50,847 bases of DNA, from assembly GCA_041499965.1 (NCBI GenBank), contig JBGQLG010000018.1, positions 1 through 50,847 on the forward strand, given 5' to 3'. The stretch comes from AR5 sp041499965 (GTDB lineage: Bacteria; Methylomirabilota; Methylomirabilia; Rokubacteriales; CSP1-6). Position 1 is the stretch's first letter. Every line of letters starts with the position of its first letter. This document shows positions 33,465 to 40,523 of this stretch, in pieces. The notes beneath the pieces are model-generated. The model saw only the letters and a list, made by a program, of their open reading frames with translations, was not told the origin of the DNA and searched no databases. The position numbers and the translations under genes were made by a program.

Positions 33465-34313
33465 ATGAACGTCGGGATCTCCGTGCCGCTGCCGGCCTAC
33501 AACGTCGACGTCGCCTTCATGGCCCGCACCGCCGAATCGCTGGGCTTCGAGTCGTTCTGGTGCGCCGAGCACCCGTTCATCCCCGTGCACACGACCAGCA
33601 AGTTCCCGGGCTCGGAGGACGGCGTCATCCCGGAGAGCTACTCGCACTTCATCGACCCGTTCGTCGCCCTGGCCCGCGCCTCCGGCGTGACCACGCGCAT
33701 GAAGCTCGGGACCGGCATCGTGCTGGTGCCCGAGCGCAACCCGCTGCTGCTGGCCAAGGAGATCTCCACGCTCGACCTGTTCAGCGGCGGGCGCTTCCTG
33801 TTCGGGATCGGCGCCGGCTGGCTGCGCGAAGAGACGCAGATCATGGGCGGCGACTTCGACCACCGCTGGAGCCAGACGCGTGAGTCGATCCTGGCCATGA
33901 AGGAGCTGTGGACGAAGCTGGAGGCCGAGTTCCACGGCACCTACTACGACTTCCCGCTCGTGAAGTCCTATCCCAAGCCGGCCCAGAAGCCCCACCCGCC
34001 GGTGATCCTCGGTGGCCACGCGAAAAACGTGCTGGAGCGCGTCGTGGCCTGGGGCGACGGCTGGCTGCCGAACCGGACCACGCCCGAGAAGCTGGCCGAG
34101 AGCCGCGCGACGCTCGATCGGCTGGCCAAGGACGCCGGGCGCAATCCCTCCGCCATCACCATCTCCGTGCACGGGCAGCCGGCCGATCGCGATCTCATCC
34201 GGCGCTTCCACGATGCCGGCGCCACCCGCGTGATCGTGCGGCCCCCGGTGGCCAAGACGGAATCCGAGATGGGCACGGAGCTGACGAAGATTGCCGACGC
34301 GGTGCTGAAGTAG
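33465..34313 (+). CDS. LLM-class F420-dependent oxidoreductase
   Basis: 282 residues starting MNVGISVPLPAYNVDVAFMA with FWCAEHPFIP, then LGTGIVLVPERNPLLLAKEI and GGRFLFGIGAGWLREE, hallmarks of the F420-dependent TIGR03619-like luciferase group. GAGAGGA lies seven bases upstream of the ATG; the frame is open further upstream into the divergent promoter but without homology. Convergent with the propeller gene, nine bases between stops. Confidence 0.9.
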   Translation: MNVGISVPLPAYNVDVAFMARTAESLGFESFWCAEHPFIPVHTTSKFPGSEDGVIPESYSHFIDPFVALARASGVTTRMKLGTGIVLVPERNPLLLAKEISTLDLFSGGRFLFGIGAGWLREETQIMGGDFDHRWSQTRESILAMKELWTKLEAEFHGTYYDFPLVKSYPKPAQKPHPPVILGGHAKNVLERVVAWGDGWLPNRTTPEKLAESRATLDRLAKDAGRNPSAITISVHGQPADRDLIRRFHDAGATRVIVRPPVAKTESEMGTELTKIADAVLK

Positions 34314-34322
34314 GAGATCGGC

Positions 34323-35231
34323 TCAGCCGACCGCGACGCAGCCGACCGGCGGCAGGCCCTTGAGCGCCAGCTCCCAGTGCTCGCCGGCATCGCGCGAGCG
34401 GTAGACCCGGCCGTCGCCGGTGCCGAACACGACCAGCGAGCCGGTCGCGGCCAGGCGGCCGGTGTCGATGTTGTCGTCGAACCACTTCGGCAGCCCCGCC
34501 TCGCACCGCTCGAAGCGTGGGGCGCCGTCGAGCGGCCTGCGATAGATCGCCGAGCGGCGGCCGTGAAATCCCGCCGACGCCGAGATCAAGACGTGCTCGC
34601 CGGCCACGGCCACCGCGCGCAGGTAGTGCGCGTGCAGCCCGGCCGTCGCGAACTGGTAGGAATCGCCGCCGTCGCGGCTGAGGCCGAAGCCCTCGGCGGC
34701 GGCGAGCAGCACGATCTCGAGACGCGTGGGATGCGCCAGCACCTGGTGGACGTCGGCCTCGATGTCGACCGTGGGCGTCCACGATACGCCGCCGTCGCGC
34801 GAGCGCACGACGCCGCCCACGTGGACGTTGACGTGGATGGCGTCGTCGCGGGCGACGGCGATCGAGCGGACGTCGGCGGGATCGCCCCACGGCTGGTACC
34901 AAGCGTCGCGCCCCTGCACGGTCTCGAACGACTCGAGGCGGGCCAGCGAATCGGCGGTCAGGCGGAGCAGGTGACCTTGCTCGGTGCCGACGATCGGGCC
35001 GGTCGCGGTCGGCGCCACCCACGTCGCCGGCGGGCCCTCGACCGACGCGCGCGGTGTCCACGTGGCGCCGAAGGCCCACAGCGCGGCGCCGTCGATCACC
35101 GCCCAGGTCTTCGCGCCATCCCGCGCGAGCGCGGTGAGGCTGTGGCCGGCGAGCGCCTCGACGGGTCGGGGGACGTCACCGGTGAGCTCCCAGAGCCCGG
35201 CGCCGGTGCCGATCAGGATGCTCGGCTCCAT
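34323..35231 (-). CDS. Beta-propeller protein with BNR/Asp-box (sialidase-like) repeats
   Basis: 302 residues. Asp-box repeats SRDGGVSWTP, SRDGGDSYQF and SRDAGEHWEL mark propeller blades of the sialidase/BNR type, related to the glycosyl hydrolase and photosystem assembly propellers often annotated as WD40/YVTN. No signal peptide is visible, and no catalytic Arg triad is recognised, so it is more likely a binding or scaffold protein than a sialidase. ATG 35231 is preceded by TATCAT six bases upstream, suggesting a leaderless mRNA. Confidence 0.8.
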   Translation of the reverse strand: MEPSILIGTGAGLWELTGDVPRPVEALAGHSLTALARDGAKTWAVIDGAALWAFGATWTPRASVEGPPATWVAPTATGPIVGTEQGHLLRLTADSLARLESFETVQGRDAWYQPWGDPADVRSIAVARDDAIHVNVHVGGVVRSRDGGVSWTPTVDIEADVHQVLAHPTRLEIVLLAAAEGFGLSRDGGDSYQFATAGLHAHYLRAVAVAGEHVLISASAGFHGRRSAIYRRPLDGAPRFERCEAGLPKWFDDNIDTGRLAATGSLVVFGTGDGRVYRSRDAGEHWELALKGLPPVGCVAVG

Positions 35232-35237
35232 GCTCGA

Positions 35238-35247
35238 ATGATACTCT
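35238..35247. promoter_or_regulatory. Overlapping divergent -10-like hexamers in a 26-base gap
   Basis: Between the divergent starts 35231 (minus) and 35258 (plus) only 26 bases remain. Minus TATCAT is at 35243-35238, six bases from its ATG; plus TACTCT is at 35242-35247, ten bases from its ATG. The two share bases 35242-35243. Neither gene has a ribosome site. Confidence 0.4.
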
Positions 35248-35257
35248 CGGGCTCCAC

Positions 35258-36052
35258 ATGAAGACCGATCTGCTCCTGATCCCGATGAGCGCGCGCTGGG
35301 CCGAGCTGCGCGCCGCCGCGCTGGCCGCCGAGGCGGCGGGCTTCGACGGGCTGTGGACGTGGGACCACCTGCGCGATCCCGACGCCGACGCGGGCCCCGG
35401 GGCGCCGGAAGCGTGGACGGTGCTGACCGCGCTGGCCGAGGTCACCCGGCGCGTGATGCTCGGCCCCCTCGTGCTCAACGTCGCCAATCGCCACCCCGGC
35501 GTCCTGGCCAACATGGCGGCGACACTGCAGACGATCTCGGGTGGGCGGTTGCTGCTGGGGCTCGGCGCCGGCGGCAGTCGCCGCACGCCCTACGCGGTGG
35601 AGCAGGCGGCGATCGGGCAGACGGTCGAGCGTGACGCCGTCCGCGCGCAGCGCGTGGTCGACGCCATCGCGCTGATCCGCACGCTCTGGGCGGGCGAGGC
35701 GGGGTTCCTTCGCCCGGACCCGCCGCCGCCGATCGTCGTGGGCGGCTTCGGCCCGCGCATGGCTGCCATCGCCGGGCGGCACGGGGATGGCTTCAACACG
35801 CAGGCTTTCCATCCGCAGCTCGCCGATCTGCTGCGCATCGCCCGCGACGAGCACGCGAAGTCCGGGCGCGAGGCGTCCGGGTTCGTGGCGACGGTCTTCG
35901 CGGGGCTGGAGGAGCGCTGGCTGCGAGCCGACTCACGCGCGCGCCAGATGGTCGAGCGCGCCGGCGTCGATCGGCTGATCCTGCTCGTGAGCCCGCCGTT
36001 CGACCTCACGCAGATCGCCCAGGCGGGACGGGTGCTCGGCGCCCAGGGCTGA
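35258..36052 (+). CDS. LLM-class F420-dependent oxidoreductase
   Basis: 264 residues. The N-terminal barrel begins DLLLIPMSARWAELRAAALA and has GFDGLWTWDHLRDP, MLGPLVLNVANRHPGVLANM and GGRLLLGLGAGGSR, as in the luciferase-like F420 group. It is shorter than usual (family about 280-350 residues) and lacks part of the central insertion, but the barrel ends normally (RVLGAQG). Divergent from the propeller gene with a 26-base gap. Confidence 0.88.
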   Translation: MKTDLLLIPMSARWAELRAAALAAEAAGFDGLWTWDHLRDPDADAGPGAPEAWTVLTALAEVTRRVMLGPLVLNVANRHPGVLANMAATLQTISGGRLLLGLGAGGSRRTPYAVEQAAIGQTVERDAVRAQRVVDAIALIRTLWAGEAGFLRPDPPPPIVVGGFGPRMAAIAGRHGDGFNTQAFHPQLADLLRIARDEHAKSGREASGFVATVFAGLEERWLRADSRARQMVERAGVDRLILLVSPPFDLTQIAQAGRVLGAQG

Positions 36053-36065
36053 GCGCGCGGCGGCG

Positions 36066-36278
36066 TCAGCGGCCGGCGACGCGCACGAGATGCTCGCGGC
36101 CGGCGAGCATGTCGTCGAGCGAGCCGAAGGCCAGCATGTAGTGGCCGCGGTAGCCGCCGTCCTCGAGGCGGGCGAACAGGCGGCGGAAGTCGATCGTGCC
36201 GTCGCCGGGCTTCAGGTGACTGTCCTCGAGCCGCCGCCGGCCGCCGAGGTCGACGCCGATCCGCTCGCCGAGCGTCAC
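36066..36278 (-). pseudogene. C-terminal fragment of a sugar-phosphate isomerase/epimerase-type TIM barrel
   Basis: 70 codons read HLKPGDGTIDFRRLFARLED then GGYRGHYMLAFGSLDDMLAG, the conserved end of AP-endonuclease-2/xylose-isomerase-like proteins (the His/Gly-rich HxxPGxGxxDF motif). The barrel's first ~200 residues are missing. The GTG start at 36278 still overlaps the TPP beta-subunit stop as GTGA, so this short frame could be translated, but it is too short for a working barrel. It may be the relic of a third subunit gene of the TPP operon. Confidence 0.65.
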
Positions 36279-36847
36279 GCCGGCCCCGCGGCCGCCAGGG
36301 CCCGGCCGAACCGCTCGGCGATCTCCCGGCCCGAGTAGGGCGGCAACGGCGCCGGCGCGGCGGGCCGCTCGGTCGCGACAGCGACGATGACACGAGCGCC
36401 CCCCGTCGCCAGCCACGCGTCGAGCGCCTCGCCGAGCGCCGCCGGGGTGTCGACGCGCTGGGCCGGTAGGCCGCAGCCGCGAGCGACGGCGACCAGGTCG
36501 GTGCCGGCCGAGGTCGCCGTCGGCTGGTAGCCGGTGGCGCCGTGGGCGCCGTTGTCGACGACCACGTGCAGGTAGTTGGACGGTGCGTACCGGCCGTCGG
36601 TCGGCAGGCTGCCGAGGTTGTAGAGCAGGGCGCCGTCGCCGTTGAGCACCACGACCCGCTCGGGGCGCGACAGCGCCAGGCCGAGGCCGATCGACGGGGC
36701 CAGGCCGAACGAGCCGAGCATGTAGAAGTTCCGCGGCCTGTCGTTCAAGCGGCACAGCTCGAAGCTGGCGTCGGCGATGTTGGAGACCACGATGACGTCG
36801 TCGGCGATGCGGGCGAGCACCGCCCGGATCACGTCGGGCCGGGTCAC
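36275..36847 (-). CDS. Thiamine-diphosphate-dependent decarboxylase, beta subunit (sulfopyruvate/phosphonopyruvate type)
   Basis: 190 residues. The TPP-binding motif is VVLNGDGALLYNLGSLPT, followed by LHVVVDNGAHGATGYQPTAT, where the second segment lines up with the Mg/TPP site (GDG...NN variant). The GTG start overlaps the alpha subunit stop as GTGA. The two-subunit split with an alpha PYR-domain protein upstream is characteristic of ComDE-like sulfopyruvate decarboxylases and relatives. Substrate not determined. Confidence 0.85.
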   Translation of the reverse strand: MTRPDVIRAVLARIADDVIVVSNIADASFELCRLNDRPRNFYMLGSFGLAPSIGLGLALSRPERVVVLNGDGALLYNLGSLPTDGRYAPSNYLHVVVDNGAHGATGYQPTATSAGTDLVAVARGCGLPAQRVDTPAALGEALDAWLATGGARVIVAVATERPAAPAPLPPYSGREIAERFGRALAAAGPA

Positions 36848-37371
36848 GACGGGCTCCAGAACGTTTTCTTGGTCAGGAAGGCCACGCTGGTCGCGTCGTG
36901 CCGGTGGACCTCGATCTCGGCCTCGAAGCGCGCCAGGTCGGCGGCCTTCTCGAGCAGCACCACGCGGATACCCAGCAGACCGAGTAGCCGCTCGGTCCGC
37001 TCTCCCATCGGGACCTGGGCGGGCACGCGCTCCAGCTCGTCACCGCGATGAGTCACGATCAGGCACAGCGGAAGGCCGTAGTAGAGGTTCAGCGAGCAGT
37101 AGGCGTTGACCATATTGCCGAGGCCGGAGTTCTGCAGCAGCATCACCGCCCCCCGGCCCGCGAGCGCGGCGCCGGCGGCGATGCCGAGGCCCTCCTCCTC
37201 GCGGCTCGGATACAGGAGCGTGAAGCGTGGGTCCTGCTCCGTCTCCACGATGAGTCGCGCGATGTATTTGCAGGGCACGGTCACCGCGAGATCGATTCCG
37301 TTGCGCCAGAGCGCCTCCAGCACACCGAGCTCGACGGGCAGGCTCACCGGATCGAGATCGCGGATCGTCAC
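36844..37371 (-). CDS. Thiamine-diphosphate-dependent decarboxylase, alpha subunit (sulfopyruvate/phosphonopyruvate type)
   Basis: 175 residues. It carries the PYR-domain features REEEGLGIAAGAALAGRGA (catalytic Glu), VMLLQNSGLGNMVNAYCSLN and LIVTHRGDELERVPAQVPMG, the ComD-like signature. GTG 37371 has GGGAGG about eight bases upstream and TACACT at 37442-37437. It pairs with the beta subunit in the next gene to form the complete TPP enzyme that decarboxylates a 2-oxo acid (sulfopyruvate-like). Confidence 0.87.
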   Translation of the reverse strand: MTIRDLDPVSLPVELGVLEALWRNGIDLAVTVPCKYIARLIVETEQDPRFTLLYPSREEEGLGIAAGAALAGRGAVMLLQNSGLGNMVNAYCSLNLYYGLPLCLIVTHRGDELERVPAQVPMGERTERLLGLLGIRVVLLEKAADLARFEAEIEVHRHDATSVAFLTKKTFWSPS

Positions 37372-37476
37372 GATACGTCCTCCCGGCTGGCGTCGCCTCA
37401 CCGAGACCGGGCGGGCGGGGCTGCAGCGCGGGCCGGAGTGTAGCACCGTGTCGCGCGGGCGGTTGGCGGCAGCGGG

Positions 37477-37495
37477 TGTCGGGGAAACCCCGACA
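37477..37495. promoter_or_regulatory. 19-base palindrome, candidate activator site for the downstream sigma-54 promoter
   Basis: TGTCGGGG-AAA-CCCCGACA is a perfect 8-bp dyad around AAA. It lies 84-102 bases upstream of the candidate -24/-12 promoter at 37579-37594, the range where bacterial enhancer-binding proteins sit. It could equally be a plain hairpin ending nearby transcripts. Confidence 0.45.
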
Positions 37496-37578
37496 GGCGT
37501 CGGCGCGATGACACGTCCTCGTGCCCGGCTGTCAGGCACCCTCCGGTAAGTTCCCGACTTCCCGACTCCGAGCCTGCC

Positions 37579-37594
37579 TGGCACCACCCATGCT
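37579..37594 (+). promoter_or_regulatory. Candidate sigma-54 (-24/-12) promoter of the OmpA-type gene
   Basis: TGGCACCACCCATGCT has the -24 TGGCAC, invariant GG and GC ten bases apart, and ATGCT at -12 (consensus TTGCW). It lies ~90 bases upstream of ATG 37685. Together with the palindrome at 37477-37495 it makes a plausible sigma-54-dependent regulatory unit. The rest of the 313-base gap 37372-37684 shows no gene. Confidence 0.5.
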
Positions 37595-37684
37595 CCCTCG
37601 TGCGCCGCGCGCCTCACCGAGGCCTTGTGGCCCGCGGTCGAGGCCGTCGGCGGAGAAGCCAGACCAGAACAGGGGGAACGAACG

Positions 37685-38278
37685 ATGGCTGGTGGAACGA
37701 GATCCACGCGGTTGGCGTTTGGATCGATCGCGATCGTGCTTGCGCTGACCGGGTGCGCCGGACGCTCGTGGCAGTTCTGGAAGTCGTCAGCCGCCACGGA
37801 CTCGACGACGGCGGCGAAGGCCGCACCGGCGGAGCCCGTGGCCGCGGAGCCCACGCGCCCGATCGTCGTGACCGCCAGACCGGCGACCTCGCCCGAGCCG
37901 GTCGCGGCCACGAGCCGGGCGTCCGTCACCTTCGTCGAGCTGCCGACGCTCCCCGACATCCACTTCGGGACGGGTCTCGTCACCGTGGGCAAGGCCGACG
38001 CCCCGGCCCTCGACGGCGTCGTCCGCTGGCTCAAGGAGAACCCGGGCTCCCTCGTGCGGATCGAGGGGCACACGGACGACCTCGGCACCCCGGCGGAGAA
38101 CCTGGCCGTGGGCCAGAAGCGCGCGGCGGCCGTCATGCGGTACCTGGTCGCGAAGGGGCTCGACCCCGAGCGCATCTCGATCGTCTCGTACGGCTCGGAT
38201 CGCCCGGCCTGCGCGGAGAAGACCACGACGTGCCGGGCCCACAACCGGCGCGCGCACTTCCTCGTCAAGTCGCGCTGA
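37685..38278 (+). CDS. OmpA-family outer-membrane lipoprotein (Pal-like)
   Basis: 197 residues. A lipoprotein signal (FGSIAIVLALTGC) ends in the lipobox LTGC. A ~60-residue Ala/Pro/Thr spacer leads to a C-terminal OmpA domain with IRFGTG-like DIHFGTG, RIEGHTDDLGTPAENLAVGQ, RAAAVMRYLVAKGLDPERI and SYGSDRPAC, the peptidoglycan-binding core. Two Cys in the late loop (ACAEKTTTC) may form a disulphide. It anchors the outer membrane to peptidoglycan. AGGGGGAA precedes ATG 37685. Confidence 0.9.
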   Translation: MAGGTRSTRLAFGSIAIVLALTGCAGRSWQFWKSSAATDSTTAAKAAPAEPVAAEPTRPIVVTARPATSPEPVAATSRASVTFVELPTLPDIHFGTGLVTVGKADAPALDGVVRWLKENPGSLVRIEGHTDDLGTPAENLAVGQKRAAAVMRYLVAKGLDPERISIVSYGSDRPACAEKTTTCRAHNRRAHFLVKSR

Positions 38279-38286
38279 CCTCAACC

Positions 38287-38327
38287 CCACGGCGGTCGCG
38301 CGGCTTCCTGCCGCGCCGCCGCCGTGG
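38287..38327. terminator. Bidirectional terminator-like hairpin between convergent genes
   Basis: CCACGGCGG (38287-38295) pairs with CCGCCGTGG (38319-38327), and inside it GCGCGGC (38298-38304) pairs with GCCGCGC (38310-38316) around a 5-base loop. It sits in the 55-base gap between the converging stops of the OmpA and FAH-family genes. No T-tract. Confidence 0.6.
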
Positions 38328-38333
38328 CGTCGT

Positions 38334-39269
38334 TCAGTGGCTGCCCGGCCGGTTTCCCCTCACCGCCTCGGGGTTGGTCGAGTCGGCACCCATGTAGATG
38401 CCCTTCTCCCACGTGCGCTTCAGCGGGTCGCGCACGTGCAGGCGCATGCGGCCGATGCCGTGGATCTCGAAGTCGACGACCTCGCCGTCCTGCAGCGGTC
38501 CCAGCCCCTCGTGATTGGTGCCGCACGCGATGAGATCGCCGGAGTGCAGCGTCATGATGCCCGTCGCGAACTCGACCAGCTCCGGCACCAGGTGCTCCAT
38601 GTCGTCGGTGTTGTAGTTGTGGCGGAGCTGGCCGTCGACCCAGAACTGCACGTGCACGTCGTTGGGGTTGGCGATCTCATCCAGCGTGGCGATGCAGGGG
38701 CCGATCGGCGCGAAGGTGTCGAACGACTTGCCCAGCCAGCTCCCGGCCTTCCACGTGCGGCGCCCCTCGCCCCGCGCGGAGACGTCGATCATCCCCGTGT
38801 AGCCGAAGACCGCGCGCGGCCACTCGGCCTGGCTGACGTTCTTGGTCGGGCCGCGCATGACGAGCGCCAGCTCGGCCTCGTGCATGAAGATCCACGGCTC
38901 GGTCAGCTCGGGCAGGACGATGGTGTCGCCGGGCCCGATCACCGCGTCGGGATTCTTGAGGAACATGTTGAGCGCGCGGGCCTCGAGCGCGCCGTGCTCC
39001 CAGTAGTTGGCGATGCACGCCAGGATCTTGCCGGGGCGAGGCAGCGGAGCCCGTAGCCGGATGTCGGCCAGTGGCCGCGCCGCCCCCTCGCGGGCCAGGC
39101 GCTCCAGCGCGGGCCGCAGCGCGTCGAAGTCGTCGATGAGGCCTTGCATCATGGCCTGCGGCGTGTGGCCCGGCCGCACGACGGAAGCGATGCTCACCAC
39201 GCCCCGCTCGGTCAGCAGGCCCGGGGCGACGTCACGGCGCTCGCCCGTCTCGAACAGCACGAGTCTCAC
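38334..39269 (-). CDS. Fumarylacetoacetate hydrolase (FAH) family protein
   Basis: 311 residues. The FAH core is ILACIANYWEHGALE, then the metal-binding EAELALVMRG (ExE) and FGYTGMIDVSARGEGR (Asp), with GSWLGKSFDTFAPIGPCIAT and SGDLIACGTNHEGLGPLQDG. Such enzymes hydrolyse C-C bonds of ring-cleavage products or isomerise/decarboxylate homologous acids. GTG 39269 follows GGAGAG. It lies 21 bases downstream of the arylsulfotransferase-like gene on the same strand. Confidence 0.9.
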   Translation of the reverse strand: MRLVLFETGERRDVAPGLLTERGVVSIASVVRPGHTPQAMMQGLIDDFDALRPALERLAREGAARPLADIRLRAPLPRPGKILACIANYWEHGALEARALNMFLKNPDAVIGPGDTIVLPELTEPWIFMHEAELALVMRGPTKNVSQAEWPRAVFGYTGMIDVSARGEGRRTWKAGSWLGKSFDTFAPIGPCIATLDEIANPNDVHVQFWVDGQLRHNYNTDDMEHLVPELVEFATGIMTLHSGDLIACGTNHEGLGPLQDGEVVDFEIHGIGRMRLHVRDPLKRTWEKGIYMGADSTNPEAVRGNRPGSH

Positions 39270-39290
39270 GGTGCTCTCCTCGCGCCGGGG

Positions 39291-40403
39291 TCAGGCCCGG
39301 CGGGCGCGGTCGATCTCGTCGGGCGTGTAGCGGAACGCGCGGAAGACCCAGTTGTTGAGCCCCGGGCGGCCCGGCTCCACGACGAAGTGCGGGTTGACGT
39401 ATTCCCAGACGACCTGCCCGTCCGCGGTCACCTCGAAGATGCGCCCGTCGCAGCCCTCGCAGATCAGCGTGTTGCCGTTGGCCAGGCGCTGGGCGCCCGA
39501 GATGTACGGGCTGAAGAAGTCGAAGAGCGACTGGTCGTGGTACTCCCACACGATCTGGCTCGTGCGGGGATCGACCTCGATCACCCGGGAATACGGGGCC
39601 GGATGGTCACGGCGATGGGGCCCGTTGTCGAAGATCAGCAGGTTCCCGTTGGGCAGCGGCCGTGGATCGTGCTGCTGGGCCAGGGGCGGGCTGCCGAGCT
39701 TCCAGACGATGGCGCCGGTGCGACGGTCGATGATGACGACGGTCGAGATGTTGCGAAAGCTCACGACCAGGTTGCCGTCGGGCCGCTCGGCCACGGTGTT
39801 GGCGTGCGTCCACTCCTCGCGGTGGTCCTGGGACGTGATGATCTCCGTCTCGAAGTCCAGGTGCTCCCAGCTGCGCCACTCCCACACCACCTGGCCGCTG
39901 GTCGTCACCTCGACGAGATAGTCGGCGTAGATCACGCCGTCCAGCTCGGTGCCGGGCAGGCCGCCCTTGACGCGCCCGCGAAGCCCGGCCGGCAACGGCT
40001 GCAGGCAGAGGAGGATGACGTTGCCGTTGCGCAGCTTGCGGGCGTCGTGGTGATGGTCGGGGTGCCGGATCTCCCACACGACCTTGCCGTGCCAGTCCAC
40101 CTCCAGGGCCGCGCCCGCCTTGAACCGCTCCCACGCCGCGAAGCGCTTCACGCCGTCCTCGACCTTGCCGGAGTAGAACAGGTGGCCGTTGTCGAGCAGG
40201 TAGCCGTAGGCGCCCGGTCGATGCGGCAGGCGCCAGGTGTGGGCGACGGTGCCGCCCATGTCGACCAGGTGGACGGTGCCGTCGCCGAACATCGGGGCGA
40301 ACAGCGTGTACCCCTGCAGCGCGCGCGCCGGATCGTGGGCGATCAGGCCCGTGCGGGTCCGCCGCACGCGCTGCTGGTCGACCGTGGACACCGTCTGGGC
40401 CAT
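39291..40403 (-). CDS. Arylsulfotransferase-like (ASST/PQQ-fold) beta-propeller protein
   Basis: 370 residues of six-bladed propeller repeats ending in the recurrent QVVWEW/QIVWEYHD pattern. It has EWTHANTVAERPDGNLVVSF, QQHDPRPLPNGNLLIFDNGP and the Asn/Gly-Asn repeats of the arylsulfate sulfotransferase family. No signal peptide is seen, unlike secreted ASST. ATG 40403 was chosen because the promoter CAGTAT lies eight bases upstream; no ribosome site is visible. Probably transfers sulfuryl groups or is a related propeller of unknown activity. Confidence 0.75.
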   Translation of the reverse strand: MAQTVSTVDQQRVRRTRTGLIAHDPARALQGYTLFAPMFGDGTVHLVDMGGTVAHTWRLPHRPGAYGYLLDNGHLFYSGKVEDGVKRFAAWERFKAGAALEVDWHGKVVWEIRHPDHHHDARKLRNGNVILLCLQPLPAGLRGRVKGGLPGTELDGVIYADYLVEVTTSGQVVWEWRSWEHLDFETEIITSQDHREEWTHANTVAERPDGNLVVSFRNISTVVIIDRRTGAIVWKLGSPPLAQQHDPRPLPNGNLLIFDNGPHRRDHPAPYSRVIEVDPRTSQIVWEYHDQSLFDFFSPYISGAQRLANGNTLICEGCDGRIFEVTADGQVVWEYVNPHFVVEPGRPGLNNWVFRAFRYTPDEIDRARRA

Positions 40404-40411
40404 CGGCCGCG

Positions 40412-40441
40412 ATACTGCTCCCGCAACGACGGCGGCGTCAA
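40412..40441 (-). promoter_or_regulatory. Candidate promoter of the arylsulfotransferase-like gene (leaderless)
   Basis: TTGACG (40441-40436) and CAGTAT (40417-40412) on the minus strand are 18 bases apart. The -10 ends eight bases before ATG 40403 with no ribosome site, as expected for leaderless initiation. Confidence 0.45.
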
Positions 40442-40523
40442 GGCGCCCGCAAAGGATTGACTCGGGTGTGGCCGAACTGCTCGAATGGATGCGGTGACGC
40501 ATTCGGCCGGCGGCCGGATCGAG

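Noticed and set aside
30734..33466. 910-codon minus-strand frame spanning two genes
   Set aside because: Low-complexity Arg/Ala/Gly translation; the genuine frames on the same strand (alcohol dehydrogenase, luciferase-like enzyme) account for the region.
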